A DNA stretch of 17,907 bases from Megamonas sp. UBA1792 (GTDB lineage Bacteria; Bacillota_C; Negativicutes; Selenomonadales; Selenomonadaceae): the NCBI GenBank assembly GCA_002315155.1, contig DCFY01000004.1:1-17907 (forward strand), read 5' to 3'. This document shows, piece by piece, positions 9,503 through 17,907 of this stretch (position 1 is its first letter; each line of letters opens with the position of its first letter). The notes beneath the pieces were generated by a model. The model saw only the letters and a program-made list of their open reading frames with translations, was not told where the DNA came from and ran no database searches. The position numbers and the translations under genes are program-made.

Positions 9503-9510
9503 AAAGGAGG
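9503..9510 (+). promoter_or_regulatory. Ribosome-binding site deciding the rplV GTG start
   Basis: AAAGGAGG at 9503-9510 lies 7 nt before GTG 9518. The frame is open back to the rpsS stop, but the extra seven residues are encoded by the ribosome-binding site itself. Confidence 0.9.
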
Positions 9511-9517
9511 ATCCTCT

Positions 9518-9850
9518 GTGGAATCGAAAGCAATAGCTAAATACGTTCGCATTGCTCCTCGCAAAGTACGTGTTGTCATGGATTTAATCCGTGGCAAAAA
9601 CGTAGCTGAAGCGTTTGCGATCTTAAAATTCACACCGAAAGTCGGTGCTGAAGCAATAGAAAAAGTATTAAAATCAGCAGTAGCGAATGCTGAAAACAAT
9701 TTTGATATGAATGTGGATAAGCTTTATGTATCTTCGGCATTTGTCGATCAGGGCCCTACGCTCAAGCGTATTCATCCGCGTTCCCGCGGGCAGGCGTTCA
9801 AGATATTGAAACGTACGTCTCATATTACAGTTGTTGTAGAAGAAAGATAA
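9518..9850 (+). CDS. rplV: 50S ribosomal protein L22
   Basis: L22 binds all domains of 23S rRNA, and its beta-hairpin lines the exit tunnel opposite L4. From GTG 9518 the product is 110 residues, the usual length. It begins [27 protein letters not shown], contains the [15 protein letters not shown] helix region, and has the tunnel hairpin around [25 protein letters not shown]. The start is decided by AAAGGAGG seven bases upstream. It follows rpsS by 21 nt and precedes rpsC by 16 nt. Confidence 0.98.
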   Translation: MESKAIAKYVRIAPRKVRVVMDLIRGKNVAEAFAILKFTPKVGAEAIEKVLKSAVANAENNFDMNVDKLYVSSAFVDQGPTLKRIHPRSRGQAFKILKRTSHITVVVEER

Positions 9851-9866
9851 GAAGGAGGGGAACGTA

Positions 9867-10541
9867 TTGGGTCAGAAAGTTAATCCACATGGTATGCGCC
9901 TTGGCATCGTAAAGACTTGGGATGCTAAGTGGTATGCAGATAAAGATTTTGCAGCAAACCTGCATGAAGATATAAAGATCCGTGCATTTCTGAAGGATAG
10001 CCTGAAGATTGCCGGTGTATCAAAGATTGAAACAGAACGTTCAAAGAATCGTTTGAAGCTTACGATTCATACGGCAAAACCAGGTATGGTTATTGGTCGT
10101 GGTGGTTCGGGCATTGAACAAATTAAAGGCGCTTTGAAGAAATATACGACGAAACATGTTGATATCAATATTGCTGAAATTAAACAGCCAGATATGGATT
10201 CTACATTAGTAGCAGAAAATATTGCAGCTCAATTGGAACGTCGTATTGCATTCCGTCGCGCAATGAAACAGGCTGTAAGCCGTACAATGCGCATGGGTGC
10301 TAAGGGTATAAAGATAATGGTAGGTGGCCGTCTTGGCGGTGCTGAAATTGCAAGAAGTGAATTTTATCGCGAAGGAAGTATTCCACTTCATACATTAAGA
10401 GCAGACATTGACTATGGTACAGCTGAAGCTGCTACAACTTACGGCCGTATTGGTGTGAAAGTATGGATCTTTAAGGGAGAAGTTCTTCCTGAAAGAAAAA
10501 TACCTGCAGTTGCTGCCGTTGTTGAAGGGAGCGAATCTTAA
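9867..10541 (+). CDS. rpsC: 30S ribosomal protein S3
   Basis: S3 is on the solvent side of the 30S head at the mRNA entry channel and takes part in mRNA unwinding. The 224-residue product starts [13 protein letters not shown] and carries a type-II KH RNA-binding domain with the [11 protein letters not shown] loop (residues 73-83). The C-terminal S3 domain follows ([46 protein letters not shown]). It starts with TTG at 9867 behind AAGGAGGGG. Its TAA overlaps the rplP ATG by one base, which suggests coupling. Confidence 0.99.
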   Translation: MGQKVNPHGMRLGIVKTWDAKWYADKDFAANLHEDIKIRAFLKDSLKIAGVSKIETERSKNRLKLTIHTAKPGMVIGRGGSGIEQIKGALKKYTTKHVDINIAEIKQPDMDSTLVAENIAAQLERRIAFRRAMKQAVSRTMRMGAKGIKIMVGGRLGGAEIARSEFYREGSIPLHTLRADIDYGTAEAATTYGRIGVKVWIFKGEVLPERKIPAVAAVVEGSES

Positions 10542-10990
10542 TGTTATTACCAAAAAGAGTGAAATATCGCAAACAGTTTCGTGGACGTATGAAAGGTAAA
10601 GCTCATCGCGGCAATACCGTAAGCCACGGCAGTTATGGTCTTGTAGCCCTTGAACCGGCTTGGATCACAAATCGGCAGATTGAAGCAGCACGTATTGCTA
10701 TGACTCGTTATATCAAACGTGGTGGACAGGTCTGGATTAAAATTTTCCCGGATAAGCCAGTAACGGCAAAACCTGCTGAAACTCGTATGGGTAGTGGTAA
10801 AGGTTCACCAGAATATTGGGTAGCCGTTGTAAAACCAGGACGTGTTTTGTTTGAAATGGACGGAGTTACGGAAGATATTGCAAAAGAAGCTATGCGTCTT
10901 GCAGGTCATAAACTTCCAATTAAAACAAAGTTTGTCAAACGTGAAGAAACAGAGCAGCAGGTAAAGGGCGGTGAAGTAAATGAAGGTTAA
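10541..10990 (+). CDS. rplP: 50S ribosomal protein L16
   Basis: L16 lies beside the A site of the large subunit and helps position aminoacyl-tRNA. The 149-residue product has [19 protein letters not shown], the [24 protein letters not shown] core and the [21 protein letters not shown] loop close to the peptidyl transferase centre. It is slightly longer than the usual 137-147 because of a charged C-terminal tail ([17 protein letters not shown]). The last 11 nt of that tail overlap the start of rpmC and its coding sequence carries the rpmC ribosome-binding region, so the tail is probably kept for coupling. Confidence 0.98.
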   Translation: MLLPKRVKYRKQFRGRMKGKAHRGNTVSHGSYGLVALEPAWITNRQIEAARIAMTRYIKRGGQVWIKIFPDKPVTAKPAETRMGSGKGSPEYWVAVVKPGRVLFEMDGVTEDIAKEAMRLAGHKLPIKTKFVKREETEQQVKGGEVNEG

Positions 10991-11174
10991 TGATGTACGT
11001 GATATGAGTGTTGAAGAACTTAACCAAAAACTTGCTTCGCTTAAAGAGGAGTTATTTAACCTCAGATTTCAACTTGCTACTGGGCAACTTGAAAACCCTA
11101 TGCGTATCAAAGAAGTAAAGAAGACAATTGCCCGTATAAAGACTGTTCAGCGCGAACAAGAAATAAAGGCTTAA
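10980..11174 (+). CDS. rpmC: 50S ribosomal protein L29
   Basis: L29 is a small helical-hairpin protein at the tunnel exit next to L23. The 64-residue product is typical: [24 protein letters not shown] forms the first long helix and [23 protein letters not shown] the second. It starts inside the end of rplP (11-nt overlap), behind AAAGGGCGGTG. It is followed by a 45-nt gap before rpsQ. Confidence 0.98.
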   Translation: MKVNDVRDMSVEELNQKLASLKEELFNLRFQLATGQLENPMRIKEVKKTIARIKTVQREQEIKA

Positions 11175-11204
11175 CAAACTTAACGGCAAAATGATATGCA
11201 GAGG

Positions 11205-11211
11205 AAGGAGG
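11205..11211 (+). promoter_or_regulatory. Ribosome-binding site deciding the rpsQ start
   Basis: AAGGAGG at 11205-11211 lies 8 nt before ATG 11220. An in-frame ATG at 11196 lies upstream of this site and has no ribosome-binding site of its own. Confidence 0.9.
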
Positions 11212-11219
11212 CTCCACTA

Positions 11220-11477
11220 ATGAGCGAAAGAAATGAACGCAAGACTAAAATTGGTAAAGTTGTAAGCGATAAGATGGATAAAACAGTAGTAGTTGCTGTA
11301 GTCGATCTGGAGCAGCATTCACTTTATAAAAAGGCGGTTAAGAAAACCGTTAAATTTAAGGCACATGATGAAAACAATGATGCTCACATTGGCGATACGG
11401 TTTCTTTGATGGAAACTCGTCCGCTTTCAAAGGATAAACGCTGGAGAGTAGTTGAAGTTCTCGAAAGAGCAAAATAA
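11220..11477 (+). CDS. rpsQ: 30S ribosomal protein S17
   Basis: S17 is a primary 16S rRNA-binding OB-fold protein of the 30S body. From ATG 11220 the product is 85 residues. It shows [21 protein letters not shown], the [21 protein letters not shown] segment and the [23 protein letters not shown] end, all characteristic. The shorter start is preferred over ATG 11196 because AAGGAGG sits 8 nt upstream of it and family members begin near MSERNERK. It is the last gene of the classical S10 unit. An A+T-rich 7-bp inverted repeat spans its stop codon (11473-11490). Confidence 0.97.
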   Translation: MSERNERKTKIGKVVSDKMDKTVVVAVVDLEQHSLYKKAVKKTVKFKAHDENNDAHIGDTVSLMETRPLSKDKRWRVVEVLERAK

Positions 11478-11527
11478 GATTTATCTTATTAGGTCTCGTT
11501 TAAGAATTTCAAGAGGGAGGTTAACAA

Positions 11528-11896
11528 ATGATTCAACAACAAACAATGCTTAGTGTTGGAGATAATACAGGTGCAAAAGAAATTATGTGCATTCGTGTTC
11601 TTGGCGGTTCTTATCGCAAATATGCCAACATTGGTGACGTAATTGTGGCTGCAGTTAAATCCGCTTCTCCTGGTGGTATGGTTAAAAAAGGTGAAGTTGT
11701 TAGAGCTGTAGTTGTACGTACTAAGAAGGGCTTACGTCGTGTAGACGGATCTTATATCCGTTTTGATGAAAACGCAGCCGTATTAATCAAAGATGATAAG
11801 ACCCCGAAAGGGACTCGTATTTTCGGACCAGTAGCTAGAGAGTTGCGTGACAAAGATTTCATGAAAATCGTCTCACTAGCTCCAGAAGTAATCTAA
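11528..11896 (+). CDS. rplN: 50S ribosomal protein L14
   Basis: L14 sits at the subunit interface, contacts 16S rRNA in bridge B5/B8, and is the docking point of RsfS-type silencing factors. The 122-residue product is the exact family length, with [27 protein letters not shown], the [26 protein letters not shown] core and the [28 protein letters not shown] end. GAGGGAGG precedes the ATG. It is the first gene of the spc block, 50 nt after rpsQ, with no promoter visible in the gap, so read-through from the S10 block is likely. Confidence 0.99.
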   Translation: MIQQQTMLSVGDNTGAKEIMCIRVLGGSYRKYANIGDVIVAAVKSASPGGMVKKGEVVRAVVVRTKKGLRRVDGSYIRFDENAAVLIKDDKTPKGTRIFGPVARELRDKDFMKIVSLAPEVI

Positions 11897-11914
11897 AAGT
11901 GAGGAGGTGCCATT

Positions 11915-12247
11915 TTGTCACTTAGCAAATTAAATGTAAAAAAGGATGATACTGTTCTTGTATTATCTGGTAAAGATAAAGGCAAACAGGGTAAGGTTAT
12001 TCAGGCATTACCTAAAAAAGACAAAATTATTGTAGAAGGTATAAACAAAGTAAAGCGTCATACGAAACCAAGTCAGAAGGCGCCGCAGGGAGGCATTCTG
12101 ACAAAGGAATCCCCTATGCACGCATGTAAAGTTATGCTTGTTTGCCCGGCTTGCTCAAAAGCGACCCGTGCTGCGAAAAAAGAAGTTAATGGAAAGATGG
12201 TTCGTGTTTGCAAAAAATGCGGCGAAGTCATCGATCAGACTAAATAA
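11915..12247 (+). CDS. rplX: 50S ribosomal protein L24, zinc-ribbon (four-cysteine) form
   Basis: L24 is an assembly-initiating protein of the 50S subunit near the tunnel exit. The 110-residue product contains an N-terminal KOW motif ([19 protein letters not shown]), the [23 protein letters not shown] segment, and a C-terminal CPAC ... CKKC pair of cysteine couples forming a probable zinc ribbon. Some homologues, such as that of Bacillus subtilis as I recall it, have lost these cysteines. It starts with TTG at 11915 behind GAGGAGGTG. Confidence 0.98.
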   Translation: MSLSKLNVKKDDTVLVLSGKDKGKQGKVIQALPKKDKIIVEGINKVKRHTKPSQKAPQGGILTKESPMHACKVMLVCPACSKATRAAKKEVNGKMVRVCKKCGEVIDQTK

Positions 12248-12267
12248 TTCTGGAAGGAGGTACACTG

Positions 12268-12807
12268 GTGGATAGATTACAAGAAAAATATCTAAAGGAA
12301 GTCGTTCCGGCAATGACGGAAAAGTTTGGCTACAAAAACGTAATGGAACTTCCTAAAGTAGACAAAATTATCATTAATATGGGTGTTGGCGAAGCTGTAG
12401 GTAATCCAAAAGCTCTTGATGCTGCTGTTACAGATCTCACGCAGATTTCTGGACAAAAGCCAATGTTGACACGTGCTAAGAAATCCTTAGCTGCTTGGAA
12501 ACTCCGTGAAGGGATGCCGATTGGTGCAAAAGTAACTCTTCGTGGCATTCGTATGTATCAGTTCTTAGACAAATTCATGAACGTTGCATTGCCACGTGTT
12601 CGTGACTTCCGCGGTGTAAGTGCAAAAGCATTTGACGGTCGTGGAAATTATTCTGTAGGTTTGAATGAACAGTTGATTTTTCCGGAAATTGAATATGATA
12701 AGATTGATAAACTTCGTGGTATGAATATTGTTGTTGTTACAACGGCAAAAACAGATGAAGAAGCAAGAGAACTTCTCAGATTTATGGGAATGCCGTTTAA
12801 TGCTTAA
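12268..12807 (+). CDS. rplE: 50S ribosomal protein L5
   Basis: L5 binds 5S rRNA and the P-site tRNA in the central protuberance. The 179-residue product is family length, with the [37 protein letters not shown] start and the L5 signature around [34 protein letters not shown]. The [29 protein letters not shown] loop that meets tRNA follows. It starts with GTG at 12268, supported by AAGGAGGTA 9-10 nt upstream. It lies 15 nt before the S14 gene. Confidence 0.99.
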   Translation: MDRLQEKYLKEVVPAMTEKFGYKNVMELPKVDKIIINMGVGEAVGNPKALDAAVTDLTQISGQKPMLTRAKKSLAAWKLREGMPIGAKVTLRGIRMYQFLDKFMNVALPRVRDFRGVSAKAFDGRGNYSVGLNEQLIFPEIEYDKIDKLRGMNIVVVTTAKTDEEARELLRFMGMPFNA

Positions 12808-12822
12808 AAGGAGGTACTGACT

Positions 12823-13008
12823 GTGGCTAAAAAGTCAATGATTGAAAAATGGAGCCAGGAACCTAAGTTCAAGGTTCGTAAATACAACAGATGCAAAATT
12901 TGTGGTCGTCCACATGGTTATATGAGAAAGTTCGACATGTGCCGTATTTGTTTTAGAGAACAAAGCTACAAAGGTGCCATTCCTGGTGTAACAAAGGCTA
13001 GCTGGTAA
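12823..13008 (+). CDS. rpsZ: 30S ribosomal protein S14, zinc-binding type Z
   Basis: S14 completes the 30S head. This is the short, 61-residue zinc form, with CKIC (Cys24/Cys27) and CRIC (Cys40/Cys43) holding one zinc ion. It ends in the conserved [11 protein letters not shown] tail. Many Firmicutes carry this form in the spc operon, and some add a longer zinc-free paralogue elsewhere that takes over under zinc limitation; none can be seen here. It starts with GTG behind AAAAGGAGGT. Gene symbols rpsN or rpsNA are also used for it. Confidence 0.98.
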   Translation: MAKKSMIEKWSQEPKFKVRKYNRCKICGRPHGYMRKFDMCRICFREQSYKGAIPGVTKASW

Positions 13009-13042
13009 TTTAAAGTAGAATGAAAGGAGGATATCGATTTAT

Positions 13043-13441
13043 ATGGTAATGACTGATCCTATTGCAGATATGTTAACTCGTTTGCGCAACGCAAACTCTG
13101 TTTTCCATGAGAAGGTTGAAATCCCTGGTTCTAAAATCAAAAAGGCGATTGCTACCGTTTTGAAAGAAGAAGGGTTCATAAAAGACTTCAGCTTTGCTGA
13201 AGATAGTAAGCAAGGTGTTCTTACACTGACGCTTAAGTATGGTCCGGAACGTGAAAAGGTAATTACAGGCATCAAACGTATTTCCAAACCAGGTCTGCGT
13301 TCGTATGTGAAGAGTGAACAGCTACCACGTGTACTTGGTGGACTTGGTATTGCGATTATTTCCACTTCAAAAGGAATTATGAGTGATAAGCAGGCTCGCA
13401 AAGCAGGGCTTGGCGGCGAAGTAATTGCTTACGTTTGGTAA
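13043..13441 (+). CDS. rpsH: 30S ribosomal protein S8
   Basis: S8 is a primary binder of the 16S central domain; in E. coli it represses the spc operon by binding mRNA at rplE. The 132-residue product starts [18 protein letters not shown], as in other Firmicutes, and contains the [21 protein letters not shown] helix region and the [27 protein letters not shown] end. I kept ATG 13043 over the in-frame ATG at 13049 because AAAGGAGG at 13023-13030 is already 12 nt away from the first. Confidence 0.98.
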   Translation: MVMTDPIADMLTRLRNANSVFHEKVEIPGSKIKKAIATVLKEEGFIKDFSFAEDSKQGVLTLTLKYGPEREKVITGIKRISKPGLRSYVKSEQLPRVLGGLGIAIISTSKGIMSDKQARKAGLGGEVIAYVW

Positions 13442-13467
13442 ATATATAAAAGCTAGGAGGTGTACAG

Positions 13468-14019
13468 ATGTCAAGAATTGGTAGAGCACCGATTGAAGTC
13501 CCTGCTGGAGTAACAGTTACTCTCGGAGACGAAAACAAGGTGACAGTAAAAGGTCCAAAAGGCGAACTTGTTCGCACATGTCACAAAGATATGATCATTA
13601 AGTTGGAAGGTACTACACTTACAGTAGAACGTCCTTCAGAAGATAAGCTGCATAAATCATTACATGGTCTTACGCGTACGCTTATTAATAATATGGTTCT
13701 TGGTGTAACGGAAGGGTTCACAAAGAATCTTGAAATCAATGGTGTTGGTTATAGAGCAGCAAAAGCTGGTAAAAATCTTAACTTATCGCTTGGTTTTTCT
13801 CATCCTGTTATTGTTGAACCGCCAGATGGCATTACCCTTGATGCCCCGGCAGCAAACAGAATTATTATCTCTGGTATCAATAAAGAATCTGTTGGTGCTA
13901 TGGCAGCAAAGATTCGTGGATATAGAGAGCCTGAACCATATAAGGGTAAGGGTATTAAGTATGAAGGTGAACATGTTCGTCGTAAGGTTGGTAAGGCTGG
14001 CGCGAAGGGTAAAAAATAA
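13468..14019 (+). CDS. rplF: 50S ribosomal protein L6
   Basis: L6 lies near the GTPase-associated centre, beside the sarcin-ricin loop. The 183-residue product shows two repeated alpha/beta domains. The first begins [31 protein letters not shown]; the second has [27 protein letters not shown]. The L6 signature [24 protein letters not shown] closes the protein. AGCTAGGAGGTG precedes the ATG. It lies in the standard place between rpsH and rplR. Confidence 0.99.
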   Translation: MSRIGRAPIEVPAGVTVTLGDENKVTVKGPKGELVRTCHKDMIIKLEGTTLTVERPSEDKLHKSLHGLTRTLINNMVLGVTEGFTKNLEINGVGYRAAKAGKNLNLSLGFSHPVIVEPPDGITLDAPAANRIIISGINKESVGAMAAKIRGYREPEPYKGKGIKYEGEHVRRKVGKAGAKGKK

Positions 14020-14032
14020 TCATCTTTAAAGG

Positions 14033-14039
14033 AAAGGAG
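14033..14039 (+). promoter_or_regulatory. Ribosome-binding site deciding the rplR TTG start
   Basis: AAAGGAG at 14033-14039 lies 8 nt before TTG 14048. The in-frame GTG at 14039 overlaps this site and is not usable with it. Confidence 0.9.
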
Positions 14040-14047
14040 TGACCATT

Positions 14048-14407
14048 TTGCTTCTTAAAGCAGATAAAAATAAATCTCGTCAAAAACGTCATCTGAGAGT
14101 TCGTAATCATATCTCCGGCACTGCAGAAAGACCTCGTCTTAATGTATTCCGTAGCTTGAGTAATATTTATGCACAGGTAATTGACGATATTAATGGTGTA
14201 ACAATTGTTGCGGCAAGTTCGCAAGATAAAGAGTTCAAGAATTATGGCGGTAACGTTGAAGCTGCTAAAGCAATTGGCGAATCAATCGCTAAACGTGCTT
14301 TAGAAAAAGGTGTTAAAGAAGTTGTATTCGATCGTGGTGGTTATATTTACCATGGCAGAGTTGCAGCTCTTGCCGAAGCAGCTCGCGAAGCTGGCTTGAA
14401 ATTCTGA
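14048..14407 (+). CDS. rplR: 50S ribosomal protein L18
   Basis: L18 binds 5S rRNA with L5 in the central protuberance. From TTG 14048 the product is 119 residues, the normal length. It begins [36 protein letters not shown] with the basic N-terminal arm, then has the [21 protein letters not shown] core and the [27 protein letters not shown] end. The start is set by AAAGGAG 8 nt upstream; the longer frame from GTG 14039 would add only three residues encoded by the ribosome-binding site. Confidence 0.98.
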   Translation: MLLKADKNKSRQKRHLRVRNHISGTAERPRLNVFRSLSNIYAQVIDDINGVTIVAASSQDKEFKNYGGNVEAAKAIGESIAKRALEKGVKEVVFDRGGYIYHGRVAALAEAAREAGLKF

Positions 14408-14428
14408 GTTTGTAAAGGAGGTACATGA

Positions 14429-14929
14429 ATGGCTAGAACAGACAACGAAACTCCTGAATTCCAGGAGAAGGTTGTATATATTAACAGAGTTGCAAAGGTT
14501 GTTAAAGGTGGCCGTCGTTTTTCATTCAGCGCACTTGTTGTTGTTGGTAATGAAAAGGGTAAAGTTGGTGCAGGTTTAGGTAAAGCCAGCGAAGTTCCTG
14601 AAGCAATCCGCAAAGGCATCGAAGATGCAAAGAAAAATCTTATCGAAGTTTCGTTGAAGGAAAAATCAATTCCTCATCAGATTATCGGTGTGTTTGGTGC
14701 AGGTCGTGTTTTATTAAAACCGGCTGGCAAAGGTACTGGTGTCATTGCTGGTGGCCCAGCGCGTGCTGTACTTGAACTTGCAGGTATCCATGATATCCTG
14801 ACAAAATCTCTTGGTTCTTCCAATCCGAACAACATGGTTCGTGCTACGTTAAAGGGCTTGGAACAATTGAAAAAAGCTGAAACAGTAGCTCAACTTCGTG
14901 GCAAGACTGTTCAGGAACTTTTGGGTTAA
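14429..14929 (+). CDS. rpsE: 30S ribosomal protein S5
   Basis: S5 lies on the back of the 30S subunit at the mRNA entry and affects decoding accuracy. The 166-residue product has the double-stranded-RNA-binding-like N-terminal domain with the S5 signature (residues about 14-60, [26 protein letters not shown]). The VVKGGRR loop is the region where spectinomycin-resistance changes occur elsewhere; it reads as wild type. The C-terminal domain has [41 protein letters not shown] precedes the ATG. Confidence 0.99.
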   Translation: MARTDNETPEFQEKVVYINRVAKVVKGGRRFSFSALVVVGNEKGKVGAGLGKASEVPEAIRKGIEDAKKNLIEVSLKEKSIPHQIIGVFGAGRVLLKPAGKGTGVIAGGPARAVLELAGIHDILTKSLGSSNPNNMVRATLKGLEQLKKAETVAQLRGKTVQELLG

Positions 14930-14941
14930 GGAGGCACTTCA

Positions 14942-15127
14942 ATGGTAAAACTAAAAATCACTCTTACCAGAAGCCTGATCGGCAGACCTGCAACGCAGAG
15001 AGCTACAGTTAAGGCTTTGGGATTACACAGAATAAATTCTACGGCAGAAGTTGCTGACAGCGCAGCAGTTCGTGGACAGATACACAAGGTGGAACATCTT
15101 GTTACTGTAGAAGAAATACAAGACTAA
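14942..15127 (+). CDS. rpmD: 50S ribosomal protein L30
   Basis: L30 is a small peripheral protein of the large subunit. The 61-residue product shows the family line [33 protein letters not shown] and the [17 protein letters not shown] end. AAGGAGGCAC precedes the ATG, only 12 nt after the rpsE stop. It lies in the usual rpsE-rpmD-rplO order. Confidence 0.98.
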   Translation: MVKLKITLTRSLIGRPATQRATVKALGLHRINSTAEVADSAAVRGQIHKVEHLVTVEEIQD

Positions 15128-15131
15128 GCTC

Positions 15132-15138
15132 AAGGAGG
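15132..15138 (+). promoter_or_regulatory. Ribosome-binding site deciding the rplO start
   Basis: AAGGAGG at 15132-15138 lies 8 nt before ATG 15147. The in-frame GTG at 15138 is part of this site's AAGGAGGTG and is not the start. Confidence 0.9.
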
Positions 15139-15146
15139 TGCATCAA

Positions 15147-15587
15147 ATGAATTTACATGAATTATCTCCGGCTCCAGGCTCTAAAAAGGTTCGTACTCGT
15201 GTAGGACGCGGTCTTGGCAGTGGTCTTGGTAAAACGGCTGGTAGAGGTCATAAAGGACAGAATTCTCGTAGTGGCGGTGGCGTTCGTACAGGTTTTGAAG
15301 GCGGACAGATGCCAATCTATCGTAGATTACCAAAACGTGGATTCAAAAATATTTTTGCAAACAAATATGCAGAAGTAAATGTAGCAGAACTGAATCGCTT
15401 TGAAGACGGTGCAACGGTTGATCCGGTTGCTCTTATCGAAATTGGTATTCTAAAGAATATTCAGGATGGTATTCGTATTCTTGGGAATGGTGAAATTACA
15501 AAGAAGTTAACTGTAAAAGCTAACGGCTTTACCAAATCTGCAGAAAGTAAGATCACGGCAGCAGGCGGAAAAGTAGAGGTGATCTGA
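15147..15587 (+). CDS. rplO: 50S ribosomal protein L15
   Basis: L15 threads a long glycine- and arginine-rich N-terminal arm into 23S rRNA late in assembly. From ATG 15147 the product is 146 residues: [38 protein letters not shown], then [18 protein letters not shown], and a C-terminal globular domain ending in [16 protein letters not shown]. The start follows from AAGGAGG 8 nt upstream and the family N-terminus. Only one base separates its stop from the secY start, and the secY ribosome-binding site lies within its last codons. Confidence 0.98.
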   Translation: MNLHELSPAPGSKKVRTRVGRGLGSGLGKTAGRGHKGQNSRSGGGVRTGFEGGQMPIYRRLPKRGFKNIFANKYAEVNVAELNRFEDGATVDPVALIEIGILKNIQDGIRILGNGEITKKLTVKANGFTKSAESKITAAGGKVEVI

Positions 15588-15588
15588 G

Positions 15589-17503
<1,915 letters not shown>

Positions 17504-17504
17504 G

Positions 17505-17757
17505 ATGTGCATTGGCAAATCGGGTGTTTTGATGTCCGGTGGTAATTTCACCGATCAATATAGTCAAAGACAAAGCTTTAAAATATCAGGAGAAGGACTT
17601 GTCACAGTTTTTGTGGCAGTCTTGCCTGATGAAAATAACAATGATGTTGGGCATGGCATTGGTAGAATGCGAAAAGCTCCTCAGATTCCGAATGGCGGTT
17701 CGGCAGGTCTGGATAGAGTAAAATCTGGAATGACTTTGGCCCAACCCAATTTCAAGA
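17505..17757 (+). pseudogene. map: Decayed remnant of methionine aminopeptidase
   Basis: Map removes the initiator methionine from new proteins and is commonly the gene after adk. Here only about 250 nt remain of a gene of about 750. From 17646 the frame reads VGHGIGR, then APQIPN and VKSGMTLA, clearly the metal-binding histidine box and next strand of type I Map. Upstream, ATG 17505 opens MCIGKS, resembling the Map N-terminus, and DLSQ...QS (17596-17622) in another frame resembles the helix before the box. Key residues are lost: the second histidine (QMHE) reads MRK, the glutamate of AIEP reads AQP, and the C-terminal quarter is missing. An open 94-codon frame survives to 17789, but I do not think it is functional. 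Confidence 0.78.
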
Positions 17758-17770
17758 AAGGGAGAAGCTC

Positions 17771-17907
17771 ATGTCTAAACAAGATGTAATTGAAGTAGAA
17801 GGTAAAGTACTTGAAGCATTGCCGAATGCCATGTTTCAAGTGGAATTAGAAAATGGTCATGTTGTATTGGCACATGTATCAGGTAAAATTCGCATGAATT
17901 TCATCCG
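17771..17907 (+). CDS. infA: Translation initiation factor IF-1 (3' end outside window)
   Basis: IF-1 is a small OB-fold protein that occupies the 30S A site during initiation. The visible 45 codons, of about 72, read [30 protein letters not shown] and onward to GKIRMNFI, a textbook IF-1 start. AAAGGGAGAAG lies 3 nt or more upstream of ATG 17771. The 267-nt spacer to adk holds the map remnant. The reading frame runs off the window end. Confidence 0.98.
   Translation, partial: MSKQDVIEVEGKVLEALPNAMFQVELENGHVVLAHVSGKIRMNFI

Noticed and set aside
11473..11490. A+T-rich inverted repeat AATAAGA/TCTTATT over the rpsQ stop codon.
   Set aside because: The stem has one G-C pair, no T-tract follows, and the operon order continues directly into rplN. 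Too weak for a terminator.
17505..17789. A new 94-residue small protein between adk and infA.
   Set aside because: Its second half reads as pieces of methionine aminopeptidase with lost ligands, and it overlaps the infA start in another frame; a gene remnant is the simpler reading.

Overview
This window is one contiguous, plus-strand-only stretch of the conserved str-S10-spc ribosomal protein supercluster of a Firmicute. The DNA is moderately A+T-rich. Gene order (L7Ae-like - rpsL - rpsG - fusA - tuf - rpsJ ... secY - adk - infA), strong AAGGAGG ribosome-binding sites, a zinc-type S14 and the flavour of the protein sequences fit Firmicutes. My best guess is the class Negativicutes (Veillonella/Dialister/Megasphaera relatives). 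That assignment is from recollection of these proteins, not from a search.

Layout. (1) 1-1491: the C-terminal three quarters of transketolase, closed by a good intrinsic terminator at 1509-1553. (2) 1616-1644: a near-consensus sigma-70 promoter that starts the ribosomal run. (3) 1695-6237: the str region, with an L7Ae/YbxF-like protein, S12, S7, EF-G and EF-Tu. (4) 6238-6398: a 161-nt leader with a perfect 15-bp hairpin, a T6 tract and further small hairpins, separating tuf from the S10 operon. (5) 6399-11477: the S10 operon, rpsJ-rplC-rplD-rplW-rplB-rpsS-rplV-rpsC-rplP-rpmC-rpsQ. (6) 11528-17503: the spc operon, rplN-rplX-rplE-rpsZ-rpsH-rplF-rplR-rpsE-rpmD-rplO-secY-adk. (7) 17505-17770: a decayed remnant of map (methionine aminopeptidase). 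(8) 17771 to the window end: the start of infA (IF-1).

The genes form one translation-factory block: small- and large-subunit proteins, the two elongation-factor GTPases, initiation factor 1, the SecY translocon channel, and adenylate kinase for nucleotide balance. Most neighbours are 10-50 nt apart and several overlap, so they are probably co-transcribed and partly translationally coupled. Eleven of the 29 genes whose start is visible begin with GTG or TTG, almost all behind a strong Shine-Dalgarno. For six genes I chose a start downstream of the longest open frame because the Shine-Dalgarno and family N-terminus demand it.

Most of the window is ordinary core genome. I see no CRISPR, mobile element, tRNA, rRNA or unknown defence-like system. 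The points worth a second look are the map pseudogene between adk and infA, the structured tuf-rpsJ leader, and the transketolase gene where rpoB/rpoC would often lie upstream of the str genes.
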